The notes under the pieces are model-generated. The model was not told the DNA's origin. It did no database searches and saw only the letters and a list, made by a program, of their open reading frames with translations. This document shows, one piece after another, positions 45,833 to 58,897 of a stretch of 60,000 nt of DNA. Made by a program: the position numbers and the translations under genes. This DNA is from Strigamia acuminata (Eukaryota; Arthropoda; Chilopoda; Geophilomorpha; Linotaeniidae): positions 10,659,060 through 10,719,059 of the forward strand of contig OX442314.1 in assembly GCA_949358305.1 (NCBI GenBank). The letters run 5' to 3'. Numbering within the stretch: the stretch's first letter is position 1; each line of letters starts with the position of its first letter.

Positions 45833-46573
45833 TGCTACGTTCACACTTAAACCACTTTTGTAGAACTTATCATTTTCTACAAGTCTAAGTTCTACAAATC
45901 CGAAATCAATTGTTCACACTTAAGAATAGTTTTGTACAACTGTCAGATTGTTAGGGGTTTGCATTGTTGCTTGTAACTAATGATCTATTAAAGATAGAAA
46001 CTTCTACTTTTTTTAAAAAGAAAGAGGGATGCCAGTTTAGTAAACCGACATATTTTTAAAATTTTTTTTCGAGATTAAAAGTTGACAATTTTGGGGTCGA
46101 AACGAAAGTGCACGATCTATTTCCACTCTATCGAAACGAACAAAACACATTTCCGTTCGTATTTCACGAACCATTTGGGCTAGAAATACGTTCTTTTTTT
46201 TAAAAGAAAGATCGTTTTATTCCCCATCTTTTGATATATTGTATTAATTTTTTGATGCATTTGAAAGTGCTTTATTTTAATGCCGAAAGTTGCCTTGAAA
46301 GTTTAAATGGCGTCCATTTTATTTTTTGGATTTTCCTAGGATCAGTCACATGACACAATGGGGGCGTGTTTTGCAGTTGTGACGTCAAGTTTAAGAAAAC
46401 TTTTCTACAACTTGAGTTGTAAAAAAGTCCGCCATCTTGTTTTGAGTTGTAGAAAACCTTTGGTAGTGTGAACACAGGTTTTCTACAAAAGTGGCGAGTT
46501 TTGTACAAAAGTGGCGAGTTTTGTACAAAAGTGGCGAGTTTTGTACAAAAGTGGTTTAAGTGTGAACGTAGCA
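45833..46573. mobile_element. PIF/Harbinger-like MITE, 741 bp
   Basis: TGCTACGTTCACACTTAAAC at 45833 is exactly mirrored by GTTTAAGTGTGAACGTAGCA ending 46573; TIRs run for about 30 bases. A 3-bp TTA duplication flanks it (45830-45832 and 46574-46576), as in PIF/Harbinger. GTGGCGAGTTTTGTACAAAA is repeated in tandem just inside the right end (46490-46555). There is no transposase ORF. Confidence 0.8.
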
Positions 46574-46576
46574 TTA

Positions 46577-48195
46577 GTCACAGATATAAGTCAAAGAAGT
46601 GATTTCAATTTCACTTAATCTTAATCCTCTCAATTGAATTCTTTCAAGTTGATTTCTCATATTCTCGAGTTGCACTCAAAAAGGCACCGCACAATGTGTA
46701 CTTCCATTGGTCGAGCCAGATACGATGTAGAAGACGTCGTATCCTGTTTTAGAGAAGTCACATTTCAGATGAATAAGTCGATCCGTCTTTTAAAGATTGA
46801 GTGCACCTAATGTTGTGTTATTCAGAAGCTGAGTGTCTCTTTGTGGTGTTTGGAATCACTCTTCTTTTGTTTCAATCCCATGTGGCTGTTCCTTCAATGC
46901 ATGATAAGAATCTATTGCAAGAAGACAGTTCTCAGCTGCAAAACCGTATTTCGAGCAAGGTGCTGAAAACTTAACAATGTTCCCCCTTTTGGTGTGGTTT
47001 ACCTCTTTAGTTTCTGTGGAGTCAAGCAAGATGGCCTACAGCTAATAGAGGTTGCCAACAAATCCCCAAAGCTCTCTGCTGGGAACTGTTGCCAAATTCC
47101 CAGCACACTTCAACTATCCTGTGTTACATCGATTGCACGGGATTGCATCAATATTACAATTCTGAATGCAATAAGCAGAACCTAAACTGTATTACTGGTA
47201 ATCACATCTTCGTGTTTTCGAAAAAGCAATACTTGCCGCCAAGAAAAAATAACATGACATTCTAACCTAAATTTGGCGATAGTCTCTTGAGTCTGACAAA
47301 CTCCATTGCAAACAGAAAATGTGTACCGTACTGCCAAGAATAACATGGACACGTATTCATGAATTATTTCCTATTGATTCATTGTTCAGTGCGCTGATTG
47401 GATGACCGCAATCACATGTCATGCATTGCTTGCTAACTAAGCATGTTTGTTACCTGTTGTCACCCCAGAATTCAGTGCGCCTATATATTATGTGGCATTG
47501 TCAATGGCAAAACGCACTGAACATGTGGATACGTCTACATGTTATCCTTGATTCTTGATACAATCACCTATTAAAGATATCTATAATAACCCAAGTTTTC
47601 TTTTAAAAAAATAGTTGAAATTGTACAAAGTCTTGTATAAAACTCAATAAAAACTCAGCGAATTGTCTTGCGATAATCTCGCTAACAGGCAAATCCAGGA
47701 ATGCAAATCGGTGCCAAGCAGTTGCCAAGACTCTTCTCCCAAACTCCCAGTATGATCACTAGAAACTACGAATCATGACATTACTTCTTTTTGAAAACCT
47801 AGTCCTGCAGATAAATGTAAAAGAATTCTTGACAAAGGATTTTCCCTGGTGAAGTGTACATTTCCACGTTTAGGACAGATTAAGACAAGTTAAGATGTCA
47901 TGCTCTTTTCCCCTTGGCTTGGCAGCAAATGATGCCACACAAGAATGCAGATCATTGGACAGAAAGCAAGTTGAGACATCTCCTCCAGACCCCTCATTTG
48001 CCCCCTGTAGACCTACATATCAGCAGGAGATAATTATTGCGTCATAGGATGCTGAATTTTCTCTTGTTCTTCAAAACAGACTCTAGTTGTGTCACAAAAT
48101 GCTGAGTTTATTACAGCTTTTCCAAAACAATCGTACAGCGAGTCCCCAACATACGAACATTGAAGTTACCGACACCCATTAGAACTCGACGTTAA
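46577..48195. other. Non-coding, no feature recognised
   Basis: Scattered short open frames only, with no domain and no convincing splice pairs. Probably part of the RhoGEF 5' intron or intergenic DNA. Confidence 0.45.
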
Positions 48196-48197
48196 TA

Positions 48198-48350
48198 CAG
48201 TCGTAACTCTTTATAACGAATCGCAAGGGACCCGAAAAATCGATTCGTTATAACTAGTATTCGTTATATCGAAATTTTTTAACATAGTGTTCTATGGCCA
48301 GCCAACCAAACCAGGCATTTTTAGGTATTCCTTATATCGCGATTCGACTG
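48198..48350. mobile_element. Pogo/Tigger-like MITE, 153 bp
   Basis: Starts CAGTCGTAACTCTTTATAAC and ends in the inverted form ATATCGCGATTCGACTG, flanked by TA on both sides. The CAGTCG terminus and TA target fit the pogo branch of Tc1/mariner. It shares its interior with 36998-37103. Confidence 0.75.
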
Positions 48351-48359
48351 TACGAGGCA

Positions 48360-51300
48360 CCTTTATAAATTTCTAATAAAAAAATAGTGAGATTAAAAAT
48401 GTGGGAAAATTAATGAATTTGGGTTTAGTTAAATTAGTGGGACAAAAAAATTAATTTAGTGGGAAATTTAATAATTTGTTAGTGGGATTCTCAGGAAAAT
48501 TAGTGGGCCAATAAATGGGACCCTTCTTTAATTAAGATTAACAATTTTTCCACCTTACACCTTTGCTGGACTTACGAACAATTCGAAATGTTAACGCATT
48601 CTCGGAACATAACTCCTTCGTATATTGAGAACATACTGATAAGTTGATTCTTAGAAAAACCTTTTCCCACAGCAGCCACCAGGGACATTTTCTTTTACCA
48701 CACAATGCCCAACATCAATTTCTCCCTGCAACCAATCCAATTAACTGACACAAATGCTGCTAATTTGTTGCAGCCCTAAATCAAGACACCACAATAATTG
48801 TTGACAGGAAGTGGGGCTCTTCAACATCAACTTCTGGAGCATTTCACTTTCCTAAATAATACCAACTGGCATTAGAACAGTTAAATACAAACTCCTTGTC
48901 ACATAACAATAATATAAACCATAATTTATGTCACCTGTAATTAACTTTGTCATAAAATCTTTTTTTAAACCCTAACCCAAATATTAAAAAAAAAAAACTC
49001 ACTTGACCTTACACAATGCCTACCTTAAAGTTGTCTTTCTGCCCCTCCAAAAACAAAGTGCCTCTTATGGCAATCTTAGCCAATTCTAATCCAAAATGGA
49101 CCTTAAACTCCACGAATTGTTTACCTAGCAAATATTTCATGTAGACCTTAACACATTACTTAAGACCTAAAATTTCCTTGTCTTCTAGACTTTGACCTTC
49201 CCAAAATGTCCTCTGTCTCCCTCAATTAAAAGAAAAAACAAATACATTCCATGAAAGTATACATCTTGCATTTAAAAGGGAGGAGTTGCATGTCAATCTG
49301 GATGATGTTTAATCACACCCACCGTGGTATTAAATTAATTAAAGAGGGTGCATGTAAAGGAACAAATGTTTAGTTTTGCACGAGGAACAGCCACAAGAGG
49401 GTGGAGTGAAGTTTCGCTTCTTATCATTAAAATGGTTGCTATTTAAAGCTGAAGCACCACTTCCTGAGATAAAATTGTTTGAAATTTTATTATAGCAACC
49501 GTCCAACATAAGAAGCAGAGTGAACAGACTCTGGCAACCTTTTATGACGGTAGACACAACGAAAGACCACTACGCAGAACCGTTACAGTGGATTTGCGAA
49601 AAGCTTTTCCCAAAAAACAGCTATGTCTGTCCTACAAACTTCAATTTTGTGGCACAACGTTGAATATAGCCCGATCGTGCAGCACGAAATCGAGTGGCTT
49701 TCATACATTTTTTATCGGCAACGTCTGCTGCCGAGAGAAAATAACATACTGTATTTCTTCGATTCTAAGACACTATCGATTGTAAGACGCACACCAGTGT
49801 TGTGCATTGGCGTAAAAACCGTACCCGTTACCCGCCCGTTACCCGTCTCCAATGGGGTAAAGGAAAAACAAAAGACTGAGGAATAACTAACAACTGATAA
49901 TGCCACTCAAGGCATTCTTGGATGCTCCTTGGATGTCAAAATCGCACGAATAAGACTCCGATAAAAATTAATTCTATTAAGACATCTTGTGTGCAGTAAT
50001 ACATCCTGGAGTTGACACGCCTTTCGATTCCTCAGAGGATCTTTAATCTAGTTTTGCTAATTGCATAATTAAATGGTTACGCAAGGATAATGGAATGTGG
50101 GTCCGCTCTAATTACTTTCGCTCGATTGCAGCAGATGGAAGCTGAATTTCTTGCATCACCTTTGAAAATGTTGAAAAACTATTTCCATAACAAATAGAGC
50201 TTTCCTTTTCCATATCTATCATGTCCCTGCATCATCAATTACTCAAACTTGAAAGGAAACAAAATTCCTTACAAATATTCTAGTAAAGATAAGCACTTTT
50301 TTGGACTGACTTAATCAGTGCATACACATGTGTGGCTCATTAAGAGAAGTCACTAAAGAGCAAAAAAAATAACAAGTTAGTTCCATTTCTTTGTTTTTCT
50401 TAATGTTTAACTCAAAATTAGCATTTTTCTAAAGAAACACACTTAACACCCTTTCCCCTTCTTCCCCCACAAGGAAAGGAGAGTACCAAGTAACTAATCA
50501 AGTTGGCCAATGGTCTGTAAAAGAAAAAAAAAGGACAAGACTTGATGAATGACTGCAATAAATGTATCAAGTCGACTTTTCAAAGAGACAAAAGAAGACC
50601 CAACTGCTGTCAGTGACAAACCCACAACCATAAACCCAAAACACATTTCCTTTATCAAAAAAATAATTCCATGATAAAATAAGCCAAAGTCCAAAACAAC
50701 AAAGGAAATTACGAAAGAAAAGCAAAAAATAGACCAAAAGAGAAAAAAATAAAACAATTTTGTCAATTTTCTTTGTATTTTCACACTTTCTTCCTTGTTA
50801 AGTATCCAAAACAAGTTGAGTGCTGCACTTAGCAGGGGGTTAATAGATCCCCGATTCCTCCACTCATGGAACCAACACGTGTGGATGCGTTTTTCCAACA
50901 TCTGTCCTTACTTTGTCGGTTTAAACCAAATAGGATCGAATTAAGTCTGGACAAAACCTCATCTCATGTGTCCATAAATACAATGGCGTCTAACCAAGTG
51001 GAGACTACAGCTTCAGGTCTGACATGACATTCCAAATCTTTAACAACGGGAACACCAGAGGTTTACCGTTTTCCATTAACGACTTAAACTATTACAAATT
51101 CTTTGATCGACTTGCTGCGACTACAGTCTCCTTCCGGAACCTTAATGCCAAAATCAAACTACGCACACCCCATACTAAGGGTGCGTTTGAATCAGATTTT
51201 TTAAAAATCCGATTCAGTCCAAAAAGTTTCGGATGGATAAACTAATTATCCAATCCTATCCGGAAAAAAATTGTGGCCCATCCAATCCTATCCTCATTCA

Positions 51301-52030
51301 ATTCAAACCGAGTGCGGATTGCGGATGGGATTGAGTCCCAAACGCCCAAACGTGTCAAACTGATGAATTAAATGAAAAAATGACCAAAAACTGATGAATC
51401 AAGTGAAAAATGACCATAAACTGATAAATCATGTGAAAAATGACCAAAAACTGATAAATTGTGTGCAGAAATGACCAAAAAAAAGTTTAAAAAGAGCAAA
51501 AATTACCAAAAACGGATGAATTACGTGCAAAACTGACCAAAAAAAGTCGAAAAAAGTGAAAAAAAAAACATAAAAATTTAAAATAAAGTGCATTTAAATT
51601 AATTTTTTGAATTTCGGATTATATGGATCGGTTTCGGTTTTCCCCCTCAATCCTATCCAGAATGTATGGATAAAATTTATAATTATCCAATCCGATTATT
51701 GGTCCAATTGTTATACAAATTTGTCAAACCAATCTTAAATCATACAGAAAAATCACAAGCAGTGATCAATAGACTACTCTCTAGTGTGACATCATTGCAA
51801 ACAGATCGTTTACATCCTGCTGCAAAATTTACAAAAAAATTTTAATCTCCAAATCAATTCTCTTCCCCTCCTTTTCATATCCCCCTCTTCATAAAGCAAA
51901 CGCATCATTGTCATTTTTTTTACTTCAATGAACATATTTCAATCTCACCTTTGGTCTACACAGGTGCAAGAAATGAAAAGTTCCCTTTAAACTGACCCCT
52001 GCTCGTGCTGCCTTGCCAGACCAGCGGCAG
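48360..52030. other. Non-coding, dispersed repeat fragments
   Basis: 48380-48530 has weak AGTGGGAAATTTAAT-type repeats. 49748-49795 contains CTGTATTTCTTCGATTCTAAG, matching an end-type sequence seen inverted at 57018-57042. 51170-51360 has a GGGTGCGTTTGAATC-type repeat with many ATCC/GGAT inversions. 51360-51550 is a degenerate array of AAAATGACCAAAAACTGATG. 51697-51760 recurs inverted at 58575-58633. No gene is seen. Confidence 0.45.
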
Positions 52031-52067
52031 ATGTTTAATCAAAGGCAGGCGTCTCTCTCTCTCTCAC

Positions 52068-52158
52068 CTGTCCATTGCACTCTAACTCGTGCCCCAGCCA
52101 GGTGCGAGACAGTGTGGATGGGGTCACATCTGCTCTACCTATACGGGGTAAATGGGTC
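52068..52158 (-). other. Candidate upstream exon (weak)
   Basis: On the minus strand a good acceptor (GGGTTTTGTTTAG) precedes 52158 and a good donor CAG/GTGAGAGAG follows 52068. The 91 bases between are open in one frame (LSRTWLGHELECNGQ at the 3' side). It could be a 5' exon of the RhoGEF, but its phase does not match exon 42351, so it would have to be untranslated or be followed by another exon. Confidence 0.25.
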
Positions 52159-52554
52159 CTAAACAAAACCCAAACTGCTAATTCCATTTTAAAGGCGGTT
52201 AAAAACATGACATGCGCACATTGCACCTTTAACGCGTCTTTACATTCTCCTGAATACACAAATTCAGCATGGGGCCATTTCCATCTGTTGTTAATTACAA
52301 CCCATTCACTCGTTCATTAGTAATGGCACTCACACCAACTATAAACAATAGTTAATGAGTTAGCGATGAGTTTTTCAACACCTTGGTCGTTAAACGCTGA
52401 TCGAGGTCATTGATTGGGTTCAATGTAATGCTACAACGTGAAATTTTAAATATGTTAAAAGCAATACATTTTTTAACATTGAGTATCGTGCAGAGAGTAG
52501 TCTGAATAAATCGCAATAAATTACAATAGAGTTGTCGATTATCCGAATGACTCG

Positions 52555-52860
52555 TTATACGATTTTTATCGATTTTTGAATCGATTTTCACGATTTTTTT
52601 GTTGATTTTTGAATCAATTTTTCACGATTTTTTGTTGATTTTGAATCGATTTTTCACGATTTTTTTTGTTGATTTTTAAATCGATTTTTCACGATCTTTG
52701 AATCAATTTTTCACGATTCTTTGTTGATTTTGAATCGATTTTTCACGATTTTTTGTTGATTTTGAATAAATTTTTCACGATTTTTTGTTGATTTTTTAAT
52801 CAATTTTTCACAATTTTTTTTTTCGATTTTTAAATCGATTTTCACGATTTTTTTCAATTA
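52555..52860. repeat. Tandem array of TTTTTCACGATTTTTTGTTG type, 30-36 bp
   Basis: About nine units of TTTTTCACGATTTTTTGTTG plus ATTTTGAATCGA with length variation in the T runs. It lies in non-coding DNA. Confidence 0.85.
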
Positions 52861-53537
52861 TCCTATACAGTACAGTACGTATATAAACCTTACGTCCAAT
52901 TACGCAAACAAATCGATTTTATAAACACCCATTTCTCCCAATTAATTCACACAATCACCACTACTGTAATGCAAAAATCCCACACAATACATCACTTACA
53001 AATTAACTAATCCCTGCATGATGCCCACCAATGCACACCAAAATAACCAAATCCACAGCTTTAAAATAACCCCAAGTGTGCAATTTACAATTCTAACCAC
53101 ACAAAAAACACTGCAAGGGAGTCGAAAACCGTCTGCGAGTCAGACAACCTTTTTAAACAACTTTATTCCAACACAAAATGACATCCTTAATGTTCCATTC
53201 CATCCCCACCCGAAGGGAAATAGGCATAAGACACATGCGACGAGAAAACAACCGGAAATTCATCCGCAAACAGCATCAAAAAACCGGAAATAAACAAAAA
53301 AAACCAAAAAAAAAATTAATACCCAACACTCATCTTGACCCCCACAAAATTCCACACCCATAAAACCCCCACCCAACCATAAATATTCCCAAAAACCCGA
53401 AAAAAAATCGAAAAAACGCCACCAGACCTTGAATCTCCAACGCCCCCATTTTTAAGGCCAAGTTCAACATGAACCCCTCCCACGAGGGGGCAAACAAACA
53501 CAACCCAGACAGTAATACGTGCGTCTGTACGCCTTAC

Positions 53538-53730
53538 CTGCCTTAAAGCGCGAATCTTAGGCGAAATTCCATCACACATCTCACGCCGCACGTATTTCAT
53601 CTGACTCACAACAGGGGCCGCGAAACCGACTGAGGGGAGGGGGTTCGGCGCTCGAATGAGGGGAAAGGGAATGGGGAAACACTCGCCCAGCTTCCGAACC
53701 AATGGCAGCGCTTTGCTGCTTGCTTTTCTC
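53538..53730 (-). promoter_or_regulatory. Candidate promoter and first exon of the minus-strand gene (RhoGEF?)
   Basis: A GC-rich island with CCAAT-type ATTGG (near 53697-53705) on the minus strand leads to a strong splice donor GGCAG/GTAAGGCG at 53537. An ATG at 53600 would code MKYVRREMCDGIS and end at the donor in phase 0. That phase does not fit RhoGEF exon 42351 directly, so it is more likely a 5' UTR exon, or it belongs to another transcript. Confidence 0.35.
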
Positions 53731-53939
53731 CCCATTGATTTTTCCTCATCAAAGCCACCTCCAGGAGGCCACCATGCTTCGGTTTCGGGTTTGTCAATGG
53801 AAGAGCGACGGGCTTCTCCTCACTACACCCAAATCATTCATACGAGTGCGACCGTGGCCCACCATTTCAATGGGCATTTCAAGGGGGCCCAATTGGGATG
53901 ACAACAACATTTTTATTTTCGTTTTAAAATACAATGAGG

Positions 53940-54305
53940 GTGGAAAATGAATGGAAAATAATTGTTTTTTGGGAGTTTTCGGGGTTTTGGGGGGAATTTT
54001 TGAGGGGTTTTGGACGTTTTCGGGAGTTTTGGGAATTTTGAAAGGTTTTGGAAGTTTTCGGAACTATTTGGAGAAATTTTGGAGTTTTTTTTAGCTTTTT
54101 GGGAGGTTTGAGGTTTTTTCTGGGTTTTTTTTGGTTTTTTTGGGGGGTTTTGGGTTTTTTTTTTTACGGTTTTGGGTTTTTTTGAGGGGTTTTGGGATGA
54201 TTTTGGAAAGTTTTCGGAGGTTTTTGGTATTTTTTGGAGGTTTTTTTTATATTTTTTGGTGGTTTTTGGAGGTTTTGGGGGAATTTTTGGAATTTTTTAA
54301 TCGAC
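53940..54305. other. Strongly G/T-rich strand-asymmetric tract
   Basis: 360 bases of almost only G and T on the plus strand, with many GGGG/TTTT alternations (for example CGGGGTTTTGGGGGGAATTT at about 53981). It shows no coding sense. It is followed by an ATTT microsatellite at 54498-54546. Confidence 0.75.
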
Positions 54306-54549
54306 GTTGGTGGTCAGTTTTGTTGTTAGTTGGTCTGCAATACCCCTGGCAACAAGTTTTACCTGTGGGGTGTTTGATAAAAACCTCGTGCCCATTAGAT
54401 CATCGCATTCTTTCATGCTTATCTCATGCTTTTTCGTTCAACCCGTCATTAACTCGAGGTAAAAACCGTTTCCGCTGCTAAAAGCCCCACAAAAAATTTT
54501 ATTTATTTATTTATTTATTCATTTATATATTTATTTATTTATTTATTTT

Positions 54550-57500
54550 TCCAGAAAAAATTAATTGATTTTGTAAGAAAATTGGCATTTTCTTGCGTTT
54601 TATTATTATTTTTTTCTACTTTAAATTGTTTTTATTTACAATTTTTTTTCCTTGGGTGTTATTCCACCTTGGTTCATCAAACCTAGGCCTATTTCATAGC
54701 CCTGAGCAGTCTACAAACATTACCTCAGCATCTCTCAAGGTCAGGCACGACAAAAATGGCCGCCACAGAGGGGGATAAATGTGTGAGTCATCAAGCAGCT
54801 GGAATCACCAAAATAGAACACAAAATTTCACCAATAAAAACACAAAATCAATTTTAAATCTCAAATTTTAAATTTTAATTCACAAAAACAAAACACAAAA
54901 AAATCAATTAATTTCACCCAAAACCCAATTTTCTAATGATATTTTACATCTGGATAATCAAATCCAGTGTCAAAACCCTTGAGTTATGGCGCTCTACATG
55001 CAACATTACCTTCAATGCGAGCTGAATTCAAAAATCCATGCTAATTTATCTTTTCATTTAAAACACTGAATCACTCCCCTTTGTACCCTTAATCACTGTA
55101 TTCTCTTCCTCATGTCTATTCATGTGCATAGAAATAAACACAAAAAAATCCAAATTAAAAAATGACAACAAAAAATATATGTATAAATAAAGAAAAACCT
55201 TGCCCACAGCATCACCCCTTGAATACAAATCCTACATTCACCTTAACCACACTCACACCTGACATTTTAACAACAAGTAATTACCACATGAATCAATTAA
55301 CAAGCCAGAAAATAGACACACCAAACCAAAACAGCAACAAACCTTTCAATTTGACCATTTTCAACCCTAAGCCTAGTCCTAAACGAGCCCAAAAAGGCCC
55401 CAAACAGTCAAATATAGGCCCAACGTCTGGATATACCCACCATCCGCCATTGCAATCGAAAAGTCCGTCTGTATGATTTATCAGTAGGCCTGTGCGATTA
55501 ATTTTTGTCGCGAATGCGATTGCGATATTGGATTGTTGCGATATTTTTGCGATATATCGCGATATAATCGCATTAATCGGCGTTTATATAAACAGCAAAA
55601 ACAGACGACAAAAACATACCTAACGGAATCTACGAATATTTGCGAGATTATTTAGCTTTTGCACGCGTTACTGTAACTTGGGCCTATTTATGACTTGAAT
55701 ATACATTTTCTAATAAAATACAAACAATATTACATCATTTCAATGATAGAAATAATAAAACAAATTTAAAACCAAACTGAAATATTTTTCCTGGTAAAAA
55801 CAAACTCTGGCTGCATCCACCGAATTACTTTCGGCTTGTTTACGTTCCATAAACAGCAAAAACGATTTTTCAAAAGCGCCACTGAGAAAATCTCTTCCCA
55901 CGCCCCTGAAAACGCCTTTAGTCATCACTTCCATAATCCTCTTGAAATCTCAACACAATTTCGAATTCAAGAAACATAAAAGGGGTCGTTGATGAGGGGG
56001 AACAAAGAGCTAACACTTCGCCACCTAAATTCATTTTGCCAGTAACAACAGCCAGCGCCATCTGGGGTCGGGTTCAAACCGCCAAAACGTTTTTCAAATT
56101 TAATTTTATTTAATTCCTCTGAATATGATAATCTTCATGTTTGTAAACACGCTCGCTTTTCTAGTCATTGAACCTCGCTAGAGCGAGGAAAATATGCGGT
56201 TGCAAATTGCAACTTCAACTTCCGCATTTCATAAATCAAAACTATAATTATTGAGGATTCATCATCGTTTCACAAAGGGACTAGTTTCGACCAGTTTGCC
56301 ACCAGGTGGATGTGCAAATCTCCAATTGCAGTAAGTCGAATAGTGTAATTCAACTCGCGCAACTGAACTCGTCTCACATTTAATAACCTTTCCAAAATAA
56401 TCCAAAACGCTTTCATTTCATATCTTTATTTCCACCTAATCCATTCAATTTTTTATTTTTATTATTTATTCAGTTTGAGTAAAGCACTCAAGGTGTCAAG
56501 TGGAATCAGTGGATCAAAAAGGTCAAACACGATCAAAATAATCCAAATTTTGACGTCAGTTACTTGTTGAATATACGGTTTTAAGTATAATGCGCATTCA
56601 CATTGCTCATCCGCAATAACCGCCGCCATTATTTCAGTTTTAACGCTGTTTTCGACTGACTTAACGCCCAAAACAGCCATCGAAAACCGCAAAAACCAAA
56701 ACCAAAGTGTTTTTTGTCGTTGTTTACGCTTGTTTTGGGCTTTAAATTGAACAAACAGATCCAAGATGGCGTTACCCAAAAATAAACCGTAGCTGCATTC
56801 AAAAACTAAAATATTTTGTGTTTTACTTCAATTTTAAAACAAAAATGACATCACTTCCTGTTTAAACCCTTGTTAAAACTTAAAATACACTTAAACTAAA
56901 ATTGTTATTTTTATTTTTGAATGCAACTCGTGAAATTTTTGTAGATTTCAGCCAAAAACATCTTAGAATCGCAGATGCGACTTCAAAAGCTTTTTTTCCG
57001 TTGACACAATCGACAACATCTTAAAATCGAAGAAATACGGTATCTCACATTTACCCGCTGTTTCCGACTGATTTAACACCAAAAACAGCCATAAACCATC
57101 ACCAAAAACCGCAAAAACAAAAACCGAAGTGATTTTCTCTACCGTTGTTTACGCTTGTTTTGGCTTTTAAATTTAACAAGTTTGTAATTTCCTAACGTGC
57201 TCAAACCTGCACAATTCCTTGTGCTGCAAATACACCACAACAAGCAAATCCAAGATGGCGTCGCCCCTAAAGAAATAAAAACCACAAAAAAAAATTCTCT
57301 ACATTTCACTCAAATTGAAGGTAAAAAAAAAATATATATTCCAAGATCCTGTTATAAATTTAAACACAAGCAGATGAATCAAAACAAAATGTCAAAGGCC
57401 ACCACTACACATGAATGAATACAAACCCTCCTCACATGATGCCATGCCATATTGTGTATACACGTGGTGCCTAACCCTTTCATGACTCCAATTTCCTCTC

Positions 57501-58630
57501 AACCATTTTTTCCCCACCATTAACACATCAAATATGGCCTTAATTCAAGACATGACATTTAGAACCAAAAAAAAAAAAAAAAAACTAGGACAACCAATTT
57601 AAATTAAGAATTCATTCTCAGCCATAAAAGATTTTTATTAAAAAAAAATGTTACAATTACAACCAAGTGCAAACTAGATGTAACACCACACCCAATTAAA
57701 ACTCCATCCCAATTTTATTTGGGTCAACATTTATACTTCTCAAGGAGAAAACAGCAAACCAAAACTTAAAAAAAAAATTCTTTTTTCATTTGATGATGAT
57801 TGATGCACTATCAAACATCTCATCTCATCTTTAAAATAAGCCTATAATATCAGCATGTGGGTGGATGATAATATCATGCTTGTAATCATGGTCTCAAGTG
57901 CCTTTTCAAACTGCTCAACTCATTAATTGACATCTTTCTTTCGTCTATTTATCTGACCATCTCCTCCTCCTATTTATCTTTTTTTTTTATATTCTCAAAT
58001 TAACATTAAGACAATTGAGATATTTTTTTTATCTTCAATTATTAACACTTAATGCAAGAAACCTCCCACATAGATGTCACTTCCATGTGCACATTGACTT
58101 TGAAACATCTCTTTTGCATCCAGATGTCCATTGAGTGGCCAGTCAAGGTCCAAATTAAAAAAAAAAATTATGAAAAATGGAAGTTGTTCAAATGGTCGTC
58201 CACTCTAACTGGATTTAAGTGAAAGTGACCTAAATGACCAAATAATGGGTAGCGATTAAATAACAGCCGTTATTTGAATTGCTGCCAGGTTAGTGGCATT
58301 AAAACATTGAATAATGGCCAACAGAAATATGGAGATTGTAAATTAGCATTAGCCAACTGTGAAATGAGACATGATTCGCTTGGATCCACTGGTTGCATTC
58401 AATTGCTTTTAAACAATTTTGTATAAGCCGATTTGCACGAATTCAATTTGCATACTCGTGCGAATGCGGTTTAACTGCAAGTGGATAAACGGCAATCACT
58501 AAGAAAACAGTTGGTGACAAGCTGACAAGTTCTGACATGTTCCTATATTTTTGTAACAGCAAAATGAGCCAAAAATTTGATTTTTCTGTACGATTTAAGA
58601 TTGGTTTGCAAATTTGTATAAAAATTGGAC
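54550..58630. other. Non-coding, with a local duplication and MITE ends
   Basis: A segment at about 56560-56770 (ending CCAAGATGGCG) is repeated at about 57045-57260 with moderate divergence. 55490-55580 starts TAGGCCTGTGCGATTAATTT, a hAT-like left end whose partner I could not find. CTTAAAATCGAAGAAATACGG (57017-57037) is another MITE end. No protein-coding exon is supported. Confidence 0.45.
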
Positions 58631-58633
58631 CAA

Positions 58634-58897
58634 TACCGTATTTTATCGATTAAGAGCCGCGGCTCTTATTCAAAACTGCCATTTTTGTCAGCAATTACAA
58701 TTTCGGTTTACATTTGTTTAATGTAACAAACGAAGTCTGAACGTCATGAACGAAGTGTACGTTCATCGTTCGTGAGGTTAAATACGGAAGCAATACCGTA
58801 CTTTTGCAAAAATACGGTATTCTTAATTTCTCAGCCGCGGCTACTATTCAAGGGCGGCTACAATTCGAGGGTGACTCTCAATCGGTAAAATACGGTA
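58634..58897. mobile_element. TIR element of family B (second copy, 264 bp)
   Basis: TACCGTATTTTATCGATTAA at 58634 is mirrored by TCAATCGGTAAAATACGGTA ending 58897. Internal AGCCGCGGCT motifs and a nested inverted pair around CAATACCGTACTTTTGC (about 58790-58825) suggest one insertion inside another. Confidence 0.7.
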
